Below, piece by piece: positions 26,756 to 35,977 of a stretch of DNA of 64,000 nt. Source of the DNA: an uncultured Alloprevotella sp. GTDB lineage: Bacteria > Bacteroidota > Bacteroidia > Bacteroidales > Bacteroidaceae. Position numbers and translations under genes: made by a program. The notes under the pieces are model-generated. The model was not told the DNA's origin, searched no databases, and was given only the letters and a program-made list of their open reading frames with translations. The first letter of the stretch is position 1. Each line of letters opens with the position of its first letter. The DNA lies in the NCBI GenBank assembly GCA_944320745.1, contig CALUIN010000003.1, forward strand, positions 1 to 64,000. Reading direction: 5' to 3'.

Positions 26756-29374
26756 TCAGAAATTGTAACGCAGCGTCAGCAGCGCTTCCGCGGGACGCAG
26801 ACGGTAGGTGTCCGTGGTGACGTCGAAGAGCGAACTGCTCCGGATGACGTACAAGCGGCGGTTCGTCAGGTTGCGGGCGGCCAGCTCCGCCTCCCAATGT
26901 CCGTGCATATAGCGCATGCCGCCGTCCAGGAAGAGGTCGTGACGGAAGTGCCCTTCCTCCATTTCGTTTACGTTGTACGAACAGGTCGCGTAGAGCTGGA
27001 ACTGCTTGACGGGAAAGACCGAGAGGTTCAGATAGGCCGAAACGTTGTCGAAGTGCGTGTTGTCCGCCAGCCCGTCCGTGCGCACCGACGAGCGGAGCCA
27101 CGAGACACTGGCCTGCGCCACGATGTGCTCGTCCCAGAAGGTCTGGCGCATCGAGCCGTTGAGCGTGGTGAAAAGGCTGCGCGTCCCGTAACAGACATCC
27201 TCGCGCAGCACCGCGCTCCGCCGGCCATTGACCGAGGCGTTGAAGGAGAAGAGCATACGCTTGTCGAAAATGTTCTGCATGTAGGAGGCGGAGGCCACCC
27301 AGTAGCGCGTCGTGTTCTTCTGGTTGACGACGGACAGCTGCGTGCCCGTTTCGCTGACGTGACTGCTGGCCATGAGGTCGTCCTGCGTAGCGTTGAACGC
27401 GCCGCTGAACTTCACGCGGTAGCCCTTGAAGCTGTTCTCCAGATTCAGGGCGGCGTTGAGATAGAAGCGTTCCTCGCGCGGCAGGGCGCCGTCGCCCATC
27501 GTCCGCTGCTCGCGGTAGGTCACCCACAGCGGTCGGAGGACGAAGGAAGACAGTCCGCCGTGGTTCACGCCGTAACCGGCCTTCATCGAGGCCGTGACCA
27601 AGGGGGAAAAGCGCAGGTTCAGGCTCGTCGACGGCGCGAGGTAGGGGCGGTGCCGACTGTAGCGCACGCCGTTCAGCGGGTTGCGGTATGCCAGGTCGTA
27701 CATCTGGACATCCGCCTGCAACTTCCAGATGGCCATGCCATAGCGCAGCGTGTAGCGCGGCCCGACGCTCGTGACGAACTGATAGCCGCGGGCATCGTTT
27801 TGCCCCAGGCTGGATTCACTGTCCATCTGATCGTGCGCCGCCTGGAAGGTCAGAGCCAGCCCTAACTGACTGAGCTGGCTCAGGAACCAACTGTAAGAAG
27901 TTCCCATGCGGAAGCGCAGCGTCCGGCCGCCTGTGCGCTGGTCGGCCAGCAGAGAGTCCGCCGCCGTGTCCACGGCACGCAGGTGGCCGTCCGGCGTTTG
28001 GGCGTACGACAGCGCACCCTGCAGCTGGAAGGCCCGCTGGCCGCGCCGGCGCACGATGCGGAAATCGTCCGTCAGCCCATAGGTATCCAAGGCGTTGCGC
28101 TGCCGCGCGTTCACCGTCCCCGCGGCCAGGTAGCGGTTGCGGTCGAAGCTGCCGCGCAGCTTCAAGTCGTTGTACAGGTAGAGACTGGCCGAGTTTTGCT
28201 CCAGCCTCAGGTTCAGCCTGCCCAGCTGGTGGCGCAGGCTCGTCTGTCCCAGCTCCTGCACCACGATTCGCTCCCCACCCGCGCCAAGATAGTCCGTCGT
28301 GCGGTCCGAGCCGTACTGCTGGTCACCGTAACCGTAGCTGCCGGCGACGGTCATAGTCAGCGACTCGCCCAGCTTAAAGAGGTTGCGCACCGAAGCTATG
28401 GCCGACGTCCCGCGGCGGTAGCGGTTGTCGGGCAATGCGCCGGAGGAGAAGACCTCGTCGTTGAACACGGACGCCGCCAACGGTTCGCTCTCGCCCGAGC
28501 CGAAACCCGGCATCGTGGCTATCTCGTTGCTGTAGTCCCGGCCGAAGTTCCCGCCCTTCAGGGTTACCATGTGCTGGTGCTTCGGGGCAATGAGCATCAT
28601 AAATGCCTCGCCCGTCCAGGCCGTGCCTGCCCCGCCGCCGGCGCCGGCCTTGGCGTAGCCCACAGGGCGCAGCAGGCTCTTCTTCTTCAGCTTCAGATTG
28701 AGCGCGGCGCGCTCCGAGAACTCCACATCCTTCAAGGCCTGGATGGGCTGATGATTCTGGTAGACCTCCACGGCCGAGACGTCGTCCGGCCGCACATTCT
28801 TCGTGGCGATGGTGTAATCACCGCCCAACATGTTAAGCCCCTCGATGTAGAAACGGTTAATATCCTCGCCGTTATATTTGATTTTCCCGTTGGTCTCTAC
28901 CGTAACGCCCGGGATGCGGCGTATCACGTCCTCGATGTTGCGGTCGTCGCCGCTCTTCAGCTGATTCACGTTGTAGCTCAGCGTATCGCCCGTGATGCGA
29001 AGGGCCGGCGCGCGCACCGTCACTTCACGGAGCTGCTGCCCGCCGGGCTGCAGGCGCACGTCGGGCAAATGCTGCGAGCGGTTTTCCGCCGTCAGTTCGC
29101 CGGGCCGGTAACTCAGGTGCGAGACGCGCAGCCGCAGCTGCGGGGCCGGCACCTTCACCGTCAGCACATAGTTTCCTTTGGCGTCGGTCGAGCTGTAGGC
29201 TGCGAGCGAATCCCCCTTCGCGCCGTACACTTTCACGATAGCGCGGGCCACCGGCTTGCCGGATGTATCGGTCACGCGGCCTGTCAGTCTCGCCTGTGCC
29301 GCTACGCCCAGCGCCAGGAGCCATGCGGCCATCATCATTGTCCAAATCTTCATCGCATCGCCATTATTGTTCAT
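26756..29374 (-). CDS. Outer-membrane beta-barrel protein, TonB-dependent-receptor-like, with carboxypeptidase-like N-terminal domain
   Basis: An 872-residue outer-membrane protein. A signal peptide is followed by a carboxypeptidase-regulatory-like domain (about 28-105, LTGRVTDTSGKPVARAIVKVYG), a plug-like segment (about 115-225, with NIEDVIRRIPGV and FYIEGLNML) and a long barrel ending in Phe (LLTLRYNF), the usual outer-membrane insertion signal. It is the last gene of the GLPGLI array, 68 bp after the nearest GLPGLI gene, and GLPGLI genes are commonly found beside such barrels. An alternative ATG at 29353 gives a shorter signal peptide. Its ligand is unknown. Confidence 0.85.
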   Translation of the reverse strand: MNNNGDAMKIWTMMMAAWLLALGVAAQARLTGRVTDTSGKPVARAIVKVYGAKGDSLAAYSSTDAKGNYVLTVKVPAPQLRLRVSHLSYRPGELTAENRSQHLPDVRLQPGGQQLREVTVRAPALRITGDTLSYNVNQLKSGDDRNIEDVIRRIPGVTVETNGKIKYNGEDINRFYIEGLNMLGGDYTIATKNVRPDDVSAVEVYQNHQPIQALKDVEFSERAALNLKLKKKSLLRPVGYAKAGAGGGAGTAWTGEAFMMLIAPKHQHMVTLKGGNFGRDYSNEIATMPGFGSGESEPLAASVFNDEVFSSGALPDNRYRRGTSAIASVRNLFKLGESLTMTVAGSYGYGDQQYGSDRTTDYLGAGGERIVVQELGQTSLRHQLGRLNLRLEQNSASLYLYNDLKLRGSFDRNRYLAAGTVNARQRNALDTYGLTDDFRIVRRRGQRAFQLQGALSYAQTPDGHLRAVDTAADSLLADQRTGGRTLRFRMGTSYSWFLSQLSQLGLALTFQAAHDQMDSESSLGQNDARGYQFVTSVGPRYTLRYGMAIWKLQADVQMYDLAYRNPLNGVRYSRHRPYLAPSTSLNLRFSPLVTASMKAGYGVNHGGLSSFVLRPLWVTYREQRTMGDGALPREERFYLNAALNLENSFKGYRVKFSGAFNATQDDLMASSHVSETGTQLSVVNQKNTTRYWVASASYMQNIFDKRMLFSFNASVNGRRSAVLREDVCYGTRSLFTTLNGSMRQTFWDEHIVAQASVSWLRSSVRTDGLADNTHFDNVSAYLNLSVFPVKQFQLYATCSYNVNEMEEGHFRHDLFLDGGMRYMHGHWEAELAARNLTNRRLYVIRSSSLFDVTTDTYRLRPAEALLTLRYNF

Positions 29375-29442
29375 GAATGTAGAAACTATGGTGCCACCCC
29401 CGCCTCGTAGCCGTCAGGGGGCGCAAAGGGACCCGCCCCGCG

Positions 29443-30336
29443 CTATTCCAGTTCCAGCGGCTGGTAGAACATACGCTTTAGAGAGGCGACTTGTATGGTG
29501 GGCCGCTCGGACGGTGACAGCTTGGCTAACTTCTGCTCCATGTACGTATCAAAGCCGGTCAGCACTTCGCGCTCCAGTTTCAGCACGTCCTCCCTCGCCA
29601 TGGGCACGTCCTCGGGCCCGGGAATGGTGCGGGCCACGTAGTACGTCTCGCCCTCCGGCACGCGCACCTGCACGGCCTCGAAACGCAGCAGGCCGCTGTC
29701 CGCCTCGGCGCGCAGGATGAGCCCGGGCAGGCCGTGCAGCTTCCACGGTCCGGCGTCCTCGGGCAGCTTCTCGGCGTACCACGCCGTCCAGTCCCGGCCG
29801 CGGAAGCGCGCCGTCGCCTTGCGGCAGGCATAGCCGCATACCGTCGCCGTATCCTCCGTCAGCGTCCAGTCCATCCGCGCCGTGCTGTCCTCGTATATAA
29901 AGCGATCATACGTCGTGCCGCCCATGCACGCGAACGTGTCGCCGGCCCGGTCCCGCAGTTGGCTCTCCTGCCAAAAGCTGCTCCATTTCCCGAATCGCTC
30001 GTCCATCTCCCCCACCGTGATTTTCCAGTCCGTACGCCAGCACACCGAATCCTTCAGATAGTCGGAGTAGTCACTCCACTTCGTCCACTTCGCGCCTATC
30101 TGCATGATATACGCCACGCGCCGTACCACCTTAATCTCCGGGTCTTTCCCCGCGAACGCATAGATACACTCCAGGCGCGGGTCGTCCACTTTCACTTCAT
30201 GCTTCTGCCGGAAAGGCCGGCCGGAATCCTCGGCAACGGATTCCGGCAACGATACCGCAAATTGCCCCCTTACGGAAAGGGCGCAGCAGGCCAGGGCCCA
30301 CAGCAGGCATGTCCGTTGTAATATCCTCGCATCCAT
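29443..30336 (-). CDS. GLPGLI family protein 1 (next to the barrel gene)
   Basis: A 297-residue exported protein, the member of the paralogue set closest to the barrel gene. A signal peptide covers about 1-24. The family motif is at 202-207 within DAGPWKLHGLPGLIL, preceded by CGYACRKATARFRGRDW. It ends in FYQPLELE like all its neighbours. It is the most divergent in its N-terminal third and lies only 38 bp after paralogue 2, without its own promoter, so both appear to be expressed with the barrel. The family has no established function; a role at the cell envelope together with the barrel is inference from position. Confidence 0.9.
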   Translation of the reverse strand: MDARILQRTCLLWALACCALSVRGQFAVSLPESVAEDSGRPFRQKHEVKVDDPRLECIYAFAGKDPEIKVVRRVAYIMQIGAKWTKWSDYSDYLKDSVCWRTDWKITVGEMDERFGKWSSFWQESQLRDRAGDTFACMGGTTYDRFIYEDSTARMDWTLTEDTATVCGYACRKATARFRGRDWTAWYAEKLPEDAGPWKLHGLPGLILRAEADSGLLRFEAVQVRVPEGETYYVARTIPGPEDVPMAREDVLKLEREVLTGFDTYMEQKLAKLSPSERPTIQVASLKRMFYQPLELE

Positions 30337-30374
30337 AGTCTCAAAAAATTAGATTGTTTCAGATTCGGGTCCGG

Positions 30375-31265
30375 TTACTCCAGCTCCAGCGGCTGATAGA
30401 AGAAGCGCGAAGGAAACTGCGTGCGCTCGTTCGGCAGGCCTTGGCTAACCACTTTGACCCCCTTCGAGGCCATGTATTCGCGTAAGCCGGTTCCCAGGAC
30501 GCGCTCCATCTTGAGCACTTCTTCCCGCGTCGGGTGCAGGTCCATACGCTCGGGATAGGTATAGGCTATGTAGTACGTCTCGCCCTTTGGCACACGCAAC
30601 TGCACGGCCTCGAACCGCAGCAGGCTGTCCGGCGTCTCCGCCTTCAGGATGAGGCCCGGCAGGCCGTGCAGTTTCCACGGGCCGGCGTCCACGGGAATCT
30701 CGTCCGTGTACCACACCGTCCAGTCACGCCCGCGGAAGCGCGTCGTCGCCTTGCGGCAGGCGTAGCCGCACACCGTCGCCTCGCCTTCAGCCAGCGTCCA
30801 GTCCATCCGCGCCGTGCTGTCCTCGTAAACGTAAAAATCCAGACCCACCTGGCCGTTGCACGTAAACCGTTCCTCCGCGATGTTGCGCAGCTGGCTCTCG
30901 TAGAATTGGGTGTCCATGGGCTGGTCAAGCTCTTCCACCTCCGCGGCGGTGATTTTCCAGTCCGACCGCCAGCACACCGAGTCTGCCCAATAATTATAAT
31001 AGTCAATGAATTTTGTCCACGACGGGCCCACCTGCAGGATGACCTGGTCCAGTTTAGTCTGACTCAGCACCGTGTCTATCGCCGTATATTCGTAAAGACA
31101 CTCCAGCCGCGGCTCGTCCACCTTCTTCTCGTTCTTCGGCTGATAGAGTCGCCGGTCCTGCCCTGACGAGCCTCCTCCTTCCGGGATAACCTGAACCACT
31201 TGGCCTTGTGCCGTCATGAAGCCGCACAGCACACCCACCAAGAGACATAACCATTTCTTTTCCAT
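30375..31265 (-). CDS. GLPGLI family protein 2
   Basis: A 296-residue exported paralogue (signal peptide about 1-21, GLPGLI at 201-206). It is the intact counterpart of the frameshifted copy at 31915-32804, with which it shares most residues over its whole length, including WTKFIDYYNYW and the tail RTQFPSRFFYQPLELE. It follows small protein 1 by 98 bp and shares that gene's promoter. Conserved cysteines flank the segment TVCGYACRKA, suggesting a disulphide in the periplasm. Confidence 0.9.
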   Translation of the reverse strand: MEKKWLCLLVGVLCGFMTAQGQVVQVIPEGGGSSGQDRRLYQPKNEKKVDEPRLECLYEYTAIDTVLSQTKLDQVILQVGPSWTKFIDYYNYWADSVCWRSDWKITAAEVEELDQPMDTQFYESQLRNIAEERFTCNGQVGLDFYVYEDSTARMDWTLAEGEATVCGYACRKATTRFRGRDWTVWYTDEIPVDAGPWKLHGLPGLILKAETPDSLLRFEAVQLRVPKGETYYIAYTYPERMDLHPTREEVLKMERVLGTGLREYMASKGVKVVSQGLPNERTQFPSRFFYQPLELE

Positions 31266-31363
31266 ATGCGTAAGTTTTAGTAGGCGACGACAACAGCCGG
31301 GGCCTATTGCCGCCGCCTATAACCCCAAGGCTATAAAAATATAGTAAATATCCAAACCTCCGG

Positions 31364-31609
31364 TTACAATCCGCCGAAGTCATATTTGTCCCAATGGTCT
31401 TTCACATAGTCAAGATCAAGGCCACAAGCGGCAGCTGTCATAAATTGGATATAAGATTTATAACGTTCCTCTGAAGGAAAATCTTCCTTGTCGGGAATTT
31501 CTATCCACGTGGTAAAGCCATCCGGACAAACGATAACCAACTTTTCCGCAGATGCCGGAAGAACGCCACACGCCAATAAAAAAGCAAATGAAAAGAATAA
31601 CTTTTTCAT
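31364..31609 (-). CDS. Small secreted protein 1 of the GLPGLI array
   Basis: An 81-residue protein of no family I recognise. A signal peptide (about 1-21, MKKLFFSFAFLLACG) precedes a mature chain of about 60 residues. This has a CPDG motif, an IEIPD motif, the PSEERY segment, a second cysteine in ACGLD and a C-terminal DHW. The pattern recurs in five other small genes of this array. It lies just downstream of a strong promoter and 98 bp before GLPGLI gene 2. Nearly identical to small protein 2 in its C-terminal third. Confidence 0.82.
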   Translation of the reverse strand: MKKLFFSFAFLLACGVLPASAEKLVIVCPDGFTTWIEIPDKEDFPSEERYKSYIQFMTAAACGLDLDYVKDHWDKYDFGGL

Positions 31610-31686
31610 GGTATATGATTTAAATAGTTAGACATTGAGCCGGACATTGAGATTAAGCGATAAAGCCTTCCGTCCCAGCCCATATT

Positions 31687-31741
31687 TACTCAGAGGCCTG
31701 CGAGTATCCGCAAATATAAGAAATCCATTTCAAACCGCCAA
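31687..31741 (-). promoter_or_regulatory. Promoter and GGCC-centred dyad of array unit 1
   Basis: The minus strand reads TTG (31739-31741), exactly 20 bases, then TATATTTG (31711-31718). A dyad TACTC/GAGTA (31687-31706) with GGCC in its centre follows within five bases, so it overlaps the expected transcription start. Confidence 0.75.
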
Positions 31742-31844
31742 GCGGTTACGAAATATTTCTCACAATATGTTTCTTTTTCAAAACTTCACTATCGGAATAG
31801 CGCAAATCCGCGACATCGCGATTATTCCGCCCGTCCGCCCGTCC

Positions 31845-31903
31845 ACGGGGCTTAGCCGAGTTTTTACGGGGCTAAGGCCTGTGACGACGGGGCTAAGCCC
31901 CGT
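31845..31903. repeat. 21-bp phased repeat cluster G
   Basis: Cores at 31851 (CTTAG), 31872 and 31893 (CTAAG), spaced by 21 bp, lie directly after the stop of the frameshifted GLPGLI copy. The 305-bp gap here otherwise holds only the unit 1 promoter and leader. Confidence 0.9.
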
Positions 31904-31914
31904 GGCCGCCGCGA

Positions 31915-32804
31915 CTATTCCAGCTCCAGCGGCTGGTAGAAGAAGCGCGAGGGAAACTGCGTGCGCTCGTTCGGAAGGCCGGTAGAAATCACTTTTACGC
32001 CTTTCGAAGCCATGTAGTCCCGTAAGTTTGTCCCGAAGAAGTGCTCTATCTTGAGCACTTCTTCCCGCGTCGGGTGCAGGTCCATACATTCGGGATAGGT
32101 ATAGGCTATGTAGTACGTATCGCCCTTCGGCACTCGCAGCTGCAGGCTTCGAACCGCAGCAGGCTGTCCGGCGTCTCCGCCCTCAGGATGAGGCCCGGCA
32201 GGCCTTGCAGCTTCCACGGTCCGGCGTCCACGGGAATCTCGTCCGTGTACCACACCGTCCAGTCACGCCCGCGGAAGCGCGTCGTCGCCTTGCGGCAGGC
32301 AAAGCCGCACACCGTCGCCGCGCCTTCCGCCAGCGCCCAGTCCATCCGCGCCGTGCTGTCCTCATATATGTAAAAGTCCAGGCCCACCTGGCCGTTGCAC
32401 GTAAACCGCCCCTCCGCGACGTTACGCAGCTGGCTCTCGTAAAATTCTCGGGGTATGGGCTGGTCGAGTTCTAAAATTTCCGCTGTGCTTATTTTCCAGT
32501 CCGACCGCCAGCACACCGAATCTATCCAATAATTGTAATAGTCGATGAACTTTGTCCACGACTGCCCAACTTGCAGGATGATCTGGGCCAGTTTGGTTCT
32601 GCGCAGCACCGTGTCAACCGCCGTATATTCATAAAGACACTCCAGCTGCGGCTCATCTACCTTCTTCTCGTTCTTCGGCTGATGGGGTAGCCGAACCCAC
32701 TCGGGCGAGCCGCCACCGTCTGAGATGATCTGAACTACTTGGCCTCGCACCGCCATGGAGCCACACACGAGGCCCAACAACAGACACAACCACCTTCCCT
32801 CCAT
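31915..32804 (-). pseudogene. GLPGLI family protein 3, frameshifted
   Basis: The N-terminal 225 codons (from ATG 32804) read as a normal GLPGLI protein up to LLRFEA. Compared with paralogue 2, one base is missing between 32144 and 32145 (GCC GTG CAG has become GCC TG CAG). The frame then shifts and stops near 32106, while the original frame resumes and continues to the usual PLELE end at 31915. The break is recent, since both halves are otherwise intact. A sequencing error or programmed shift is possible but no slippery site is seen. Confidence 0.85.
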
Positions 32805-32903
32805 ACAATGCGCGATTTAAGAAGCGGCGGCGGCAGCAGCCAATAGCCGTTGCCGCCGTCCAATGTGTTTCATTGAAAAATTAGCATGTCCCCAAACGTA
32901 TGC

Positions 32904-33149
32904 TTACAATCCGCCAAATTCATAGTTGTCCCAATGATCCTTCACATAGTCCAGATCAAGACCACAGGCGGTAGCCGTCTGAGTCTGGATATAAGCTATA
33001 TAACTCTCATTTGAAGGAAATTTCTCCCTATCAGGGATTTCTACCCTCGTGGTAAAGCCATCTGGACAAACGATAACTAATGTTTCTGCGGAAGCGGAAG
33101 ACGCGCCACCCGCCAGCAAAAGAGCCAAGAAAACAAATAACTTTTTCAT
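32904..33149 (-). CDS. Small secreted protein 2 of the GLPGLI array
   Basis: An 81-residue paralogue of small protein 1 (signal peptide about 1-21). The mature part has CPDG, VEIPD, ACGLDLDYVKDHW and ends in EFGGL. Its coding region and upstream leader are close to those of small protein 1, showing that the whole unit was duplicated. It lies 99 bp before the frameshifted GLPGLI gene, so it may now be the only working product of its unit. Confidence 0.82.
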   Translation of the reverse strand: MKKLFVFLALLLAGGASSASAETLVIVCPDGFTTRVEIPDREKFPSNESYIAYIQTQTATACGLDLDYVKDHWDNYEFGGL

Positions 33150-33226
33150 GGTACTTAGTTTTAATTGTTAAACATAGAGCCAGACACTGAGATTAAGCGA
33201 TAAAGCCTCCCGTCGCGACCCATATT

Positions 33227-33281
33227 TACTCAAAGGCCTGCGAGTATCCGCAAATATAAGAAATCCGTTTCAAACCGCCAA
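33227..33281 (-). promoter_or_regulatory. Promoter and GGCC-centred dyad of array unit 2
   Basis: TTG (33279-33281), a 20-base spacer, TATATTTG (33251-33258), then the dyad TACTC/GAGTA (33227-33246) around GGCC. It is nearly identical to the unit 1 promoter. Confidence 0.75.
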
Positions 33282-33368
33282 GCGGTTACGTAATATTTCT
33301 CACAATATGTTTCTTTTTCAAAACTTCACTATCGAAATAGCGCCAATCCGCGACATCGCAAATATTCC

Positions 33369-33757
33369 GCCCGGCGCGCCGCGCACGGGGCTTAGCCGAG
33401 TTTCCACGGGGCTAAGGCCAGTGCCGACGGGCCTTAGCCCCGTGGCCGCCGCGCCTATTCCAGTTCCAGCGGCTGGTAGAACGTGCGCTTCGGAAAGCCA
33501 TCCCCGTTCGCGGAATATAGCAGCTCGATGCGGGCGGACATGTATTCATCATGCTCCAATGCGGCATAGCGCTCCAGCTTCAGCACGTCTGCGCGCGAGA
33601 TGCGTTGCGCATGCGAAGAAGGCACTTCCTGCATGACAGAATACGCTCCGCCGCGGCGCACGGACTGCGCCTCGAAGGAGAGCAGGCCGTCCGGCGTCGA
33701 TGCCCGCAGGATGAGGCCGGGCAGGCCGCACAGCTTCCACGGGCCGGCGTCCACGGG
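33369..33757. repeat. 389-bp duplicated block, copy 1
   Basis: This block matches 39251-39639 with a single mismatch (33424 against 39306). It covers a repeat cluster, the stop codon and the last third of a GLPGLI gene. Similarity to the partner falls abruptly at both borders, as expected for gene conversion. Confidence 0.93.
33385..33443. repeat. 21-bp phased repeat cluster H
   Basis: Cores at 33391, 33412 and 33433 are 21 bp apart, immediately downstream of GLPGLI gene 4. The cluster lies inside the 389-bp duplicated block. Confidence 0.9.
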
Positions 33758-34297
33758 CAGCTCCTCCGTGTACCACGCCTCCCACTGCCGGCCCCGGAAG
33801 CGCGCCGTCGCCTTGCGGCACAGGTAGCCGCACACCGTCGCCGTGTCCGCCGTCAGCGTCCATGCCGGCAGTGGCGCACGGTCCGTGTAGACGTAGAAAT
33901 CCATGAAAATCATGCCCTGCACCTCGTACGCGTTGTCCGCCGTTCGCCGCAGGTAGCTGTCGGAGTAAAAGTCGCGCGTCGGAGGCTTGTGCCGGCTGAA
34001 CTCGCGGCCCGTCATCTTCCAGTCGCTGCGCCACAGCACGGAGTCGGTCCAGTACGCCTCATAGCTGGTAAATTTCGTCCACTCCCGGCCCACTTGCAGC
34101 AGGGTGCAGGCCTCGCGCATCTCGCCCAGCACCGTGTCGGCGGCCGTGTAGCGGTAGAGGCATTCCACCTCGGCCGTGTCCACCGTCAGCTTTTCGCCGC
34201 TCGTGTACGGCTGGTCTGAATAGTCCTGCGCCGGGCAAACCCAAGCCGCCAGGCAAGCCGCGCACAAGGCGGCCATACGTACAATGTTCTGCTTCAT
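33455..34297 (-). CDS. GLPGLI family protein 4
   Basis: A 280-residue exported paralogue (signal peptide about 1-23, MKQNIVRMAALCAACLAAW). GLPGLI follows GPWKLC near residue 188. The last ~99 residues are identical to those of paralogue 8 because of the 389-bp duplicated block. This is the only GLPGLI gene in the middle of the array with neither a small secreted protein gene nor a clear promoter directly upstream. The ATG at 34297 gives a normal signal peptide; a frame starting 60 bases earlier does not. Confidence 0.9.
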   Translation of the reverse strand: MKQNIVRMAALCAACLAAWVCPAQDYSDQPYTSGEKLTVDTAEVECLYRYTAADTVLGEMREACTLLQVGREWTKFTSYEAYWTDSVLWRSDWKMTGREFSRHKPPTRDFYSDSYLRRTADNAYEVQGMIFMDFYVYTDRAPLPAWTLTADTATVCGYLCRKATARFRGRQWEAWYTEELPVDAGPWKLCGLPGLILRASTPDGLLSFEAQSVRRGGAYSVMQEVPSSHAQRISRADVLKLERYAALEHDEYMSARIELLYSANGDGFPKRTFYQPLELE

Positions 34298-34529
34298 GAT
34301 TTCTAAGATGACTAAATGACAAGGCGCAGCCAGGCAAGCAATTCGGCAAGGGTGCACCCCGCGGTTAACAGGGAGCTTGCAGGTTTGTCAATCTCCTCGG
34401 CAGGGAGGGCCCGATACATTCATATTACCCAATATGAGGTAAAAAGGACCGTCCGAACCCTACTACGAAGCCCCTTTTTCAAAACCCGGAATCCGAGCAG
34501 CCCGTGAGGCGTTCAACCGGCGGCGCGCC
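34298..34529 (-). other. Gap with a decayed array leader
   Basis: No gene is visible. The stretch around 34361-34396 resembles the leaders of other units: GGTTAACAG, then GGAG and CTCC arms. However, no TAnnTTTG box follows on the minus strand. A short palindrome, CATATT-ACCC-AATATG, lies at 34421-34436. This may be the remains of a unit whose promoter and small gene were lost. Confidence 0.4.
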
Positions 34530-35375
34530 TCACTCCAGCTCCAGCGGCTGGTAGAACGTGCGCTTCGGGAAGCCGCCTCCGCCCGAGGAGCCGACGAGCT
34601 GGATGCGCGCGGACATATATTCGGCATTGTTCAGTGCAGCGTAGCGTTCCAGCCTCAGGTAATCCGTCCGCGAAATGCGCTGCGCGCGGTCTATCGGGGC
34701 TTCCCGTAGGATGGCCAAGTCGCCGCCACGGCGCACGGTCTGAGCCTCAAACTGCTGCAGGCCGTCCGGTGTCTCCGCCCGCAGAATGAGCCCCGGCAGG
34801 CCGTTGAACTTCCACGGCCCGGCGTCCACGGGAAGCTCCTCCGTGTACCACGCCGTCCAATCCCGGCCGCGGAAATGCGCCGTCGCCTTGCGACACGGAT
34901 AACCGCACACCGTCGCCGTGTCCGCCGACAATGCCCAGCGGAACTGCGCCGTACTGTCCCGGTACACGTAAAAATCCAGCCCCACCATGCCCTGTATTTG
35001 GAAATTATGGTCGTCCAGGCGGCCGTAGTAAGTGTCCCAAGTCGTGCTGCGCACCGGGGGACGGAGCTGCCGGAACTCCCGCACCGTCAGTTTCCAATTG
35101 CTACGCCAGCACACTGAGTCTGCCCAGTAACGCTCGTAGCTTCCATATTTTGTCCACTCCTGGCCTACCTGCAAGATAGCATAGTCCACCCTCGTCTGCG
35201 CCAGGATGGTGTCCGCGCTCACAAATTCGTAGATACACTCCAGCCGTGGCTGCTCCAGCTTCTCCGCAATGCCGGGATTATAAGGCTGGTCCAAATAAGC
35301 CTCCTGGGCCTGTACGCCCCACCCCGCGAGGCACAACAGCAGCACGGCACCATACTTTTTCACTTCCTGCTTCAT
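34530..35375 (-). CDS. GLPGLI family protein 5
   Basis: A 281-residue exported paralogue (signal peptide about 1-23). GLPGLI sits in VDAGPWKFNGLPGLIL, where Phe-Asn replaces the Leu-His of most neighbours; this variant is shared with paralogue 7. Its C-terminal third resembles paralogues 4 and 8 (VRRGG, AQRISR, EYMSARI, GGGFPKRTF). It follows small protein 3 by 84 bp, the shortest spacing in the array. Confidence 0.9.
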   Translation of the reverse strand: MKQEVKKYGAVLLLCLAGWGVQAQEAYLDQPYNPGIAEKLEQPRLECIYEFVSADTILAQTRVDYAILQVGQEWTKYGSYERYWADSVCWRSNWKLTVREFRQLRPPVRSTTWDTYYGRLDDHNFQIQGMVGLDFYVYRDSTAQFRWALSADTATVCGYPCRKATAHFRGRDWTAWYTEELPVDAGPWKFNGLPGLILRAETPDGLQQFEAQTVRRGGDLAILREAPIDRAQRISRTDYLRLERYAALNNAEYMSARIQLVGSSGGGGFPKRTFYQPLELE

Positions 35376-35459
35376 TTTTCAGAAAAAGAAAAAAGATGCC
35401 GGCCTTCAACTCCACAAGCATAAAAGCCGGCATCCCGTTTAACTTCTTGTTATCATTCG

Positions 35460-35726
35460 TCAGTCCAGAGATGGCAAATCACCTCCATCGAAGAAGAAAT
35501 CTCCCGGCAGTTTCCAGTCTTCAATACGGACAAGGCAATCTGAGCCACATGCTTTCATAATTACTCCGCGCCGATATTCTTCGTAGGCTCCTGGAGTAGC
35601 GAAGGAAGAGGGATTTTCCATCCGCACCAACTTGTCGCCGTCTGGACAGTGTATAACAACCATCGTGGAACTTGCTGCAGCCGGAAGAGCACTGCCCAGA
35701 AATAATGCCAATAACAGTTTTTTCAT
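35460..35726 (-). CDS. Small secreted protein 3 of the GLPGLI array
   Basis: An 88-residue exported protein (signal peptide about 1-19, MKKLLLALFLGSALPAAAS). The mature part has CPDGDKLVRMENPSSF, a YEEYRRG segment, ACGSDC with two cysteines, and IEDWKLPGDFF near the end. Together with small protein 6 it forms a subgroup with the KLVRME and PDDFF/PGDFF signatures. Three cysteines in the mature chain could form one disulphide. The ATG at 35726 was chosen because the longer frame upstream runs through the leader and repeat. Confidence 0.82.
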   Translation of the reverse strand: MKKLLLALFLGSALPAAASSTMVVIHCPDGDKLVRMENPSSFATPGAYEEYRRGVIMKACGSDCLVRIEDWKLPGDFFFDGGDLPSLD

Positions 35727-35806
35727 GGCTAATTTCTTTTTGAATAATACAATAGACAGAGTGCATACGGGAAGTCGCTTCCCGCGAAATCCGTGCTGCC
35801 GGTTAA

Positions 35807-35868
35807 CGCTGAGGTGTCGGCCAACAATCTCAGCGGCAAATATAAGAAACAAAGAGCTAAATTCCAAA
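35807..35868 (-). promoter_or_regulatory. Promoter and GGCC-centred dyad of array unit 3
   Basis: The minus strand has TTTG (35865-35868), a 20-base spacer and TATATTTG (35837-35844), the best promoter in the window. The dyad CGCTGAG/CTCAGCG (35807-35835), with GGCC near its centre, follows directly and is trailed by a conserved GTTAACCGG. Confidence 0.8.
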
Positions 35869-35977
35869 TAAATCTCCAAATATTTCACAAAATATTTTCC
35901 CGCAGCAAAAACGCACGGCAAATCGGCGACGAAACGTCGCGAACCGCCCCGCAGCGCCCGCCCGCCGCCGGCCCGCC

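Noticed and set aside
31845..31903. 21-bp clusters as simple rho-independent terminators
   Set aside because: They also lie between divergent promoters, have no consistent T-run, and the regular 21-bp step is not needed for termination. Real terminators occur separately nearby in several places.
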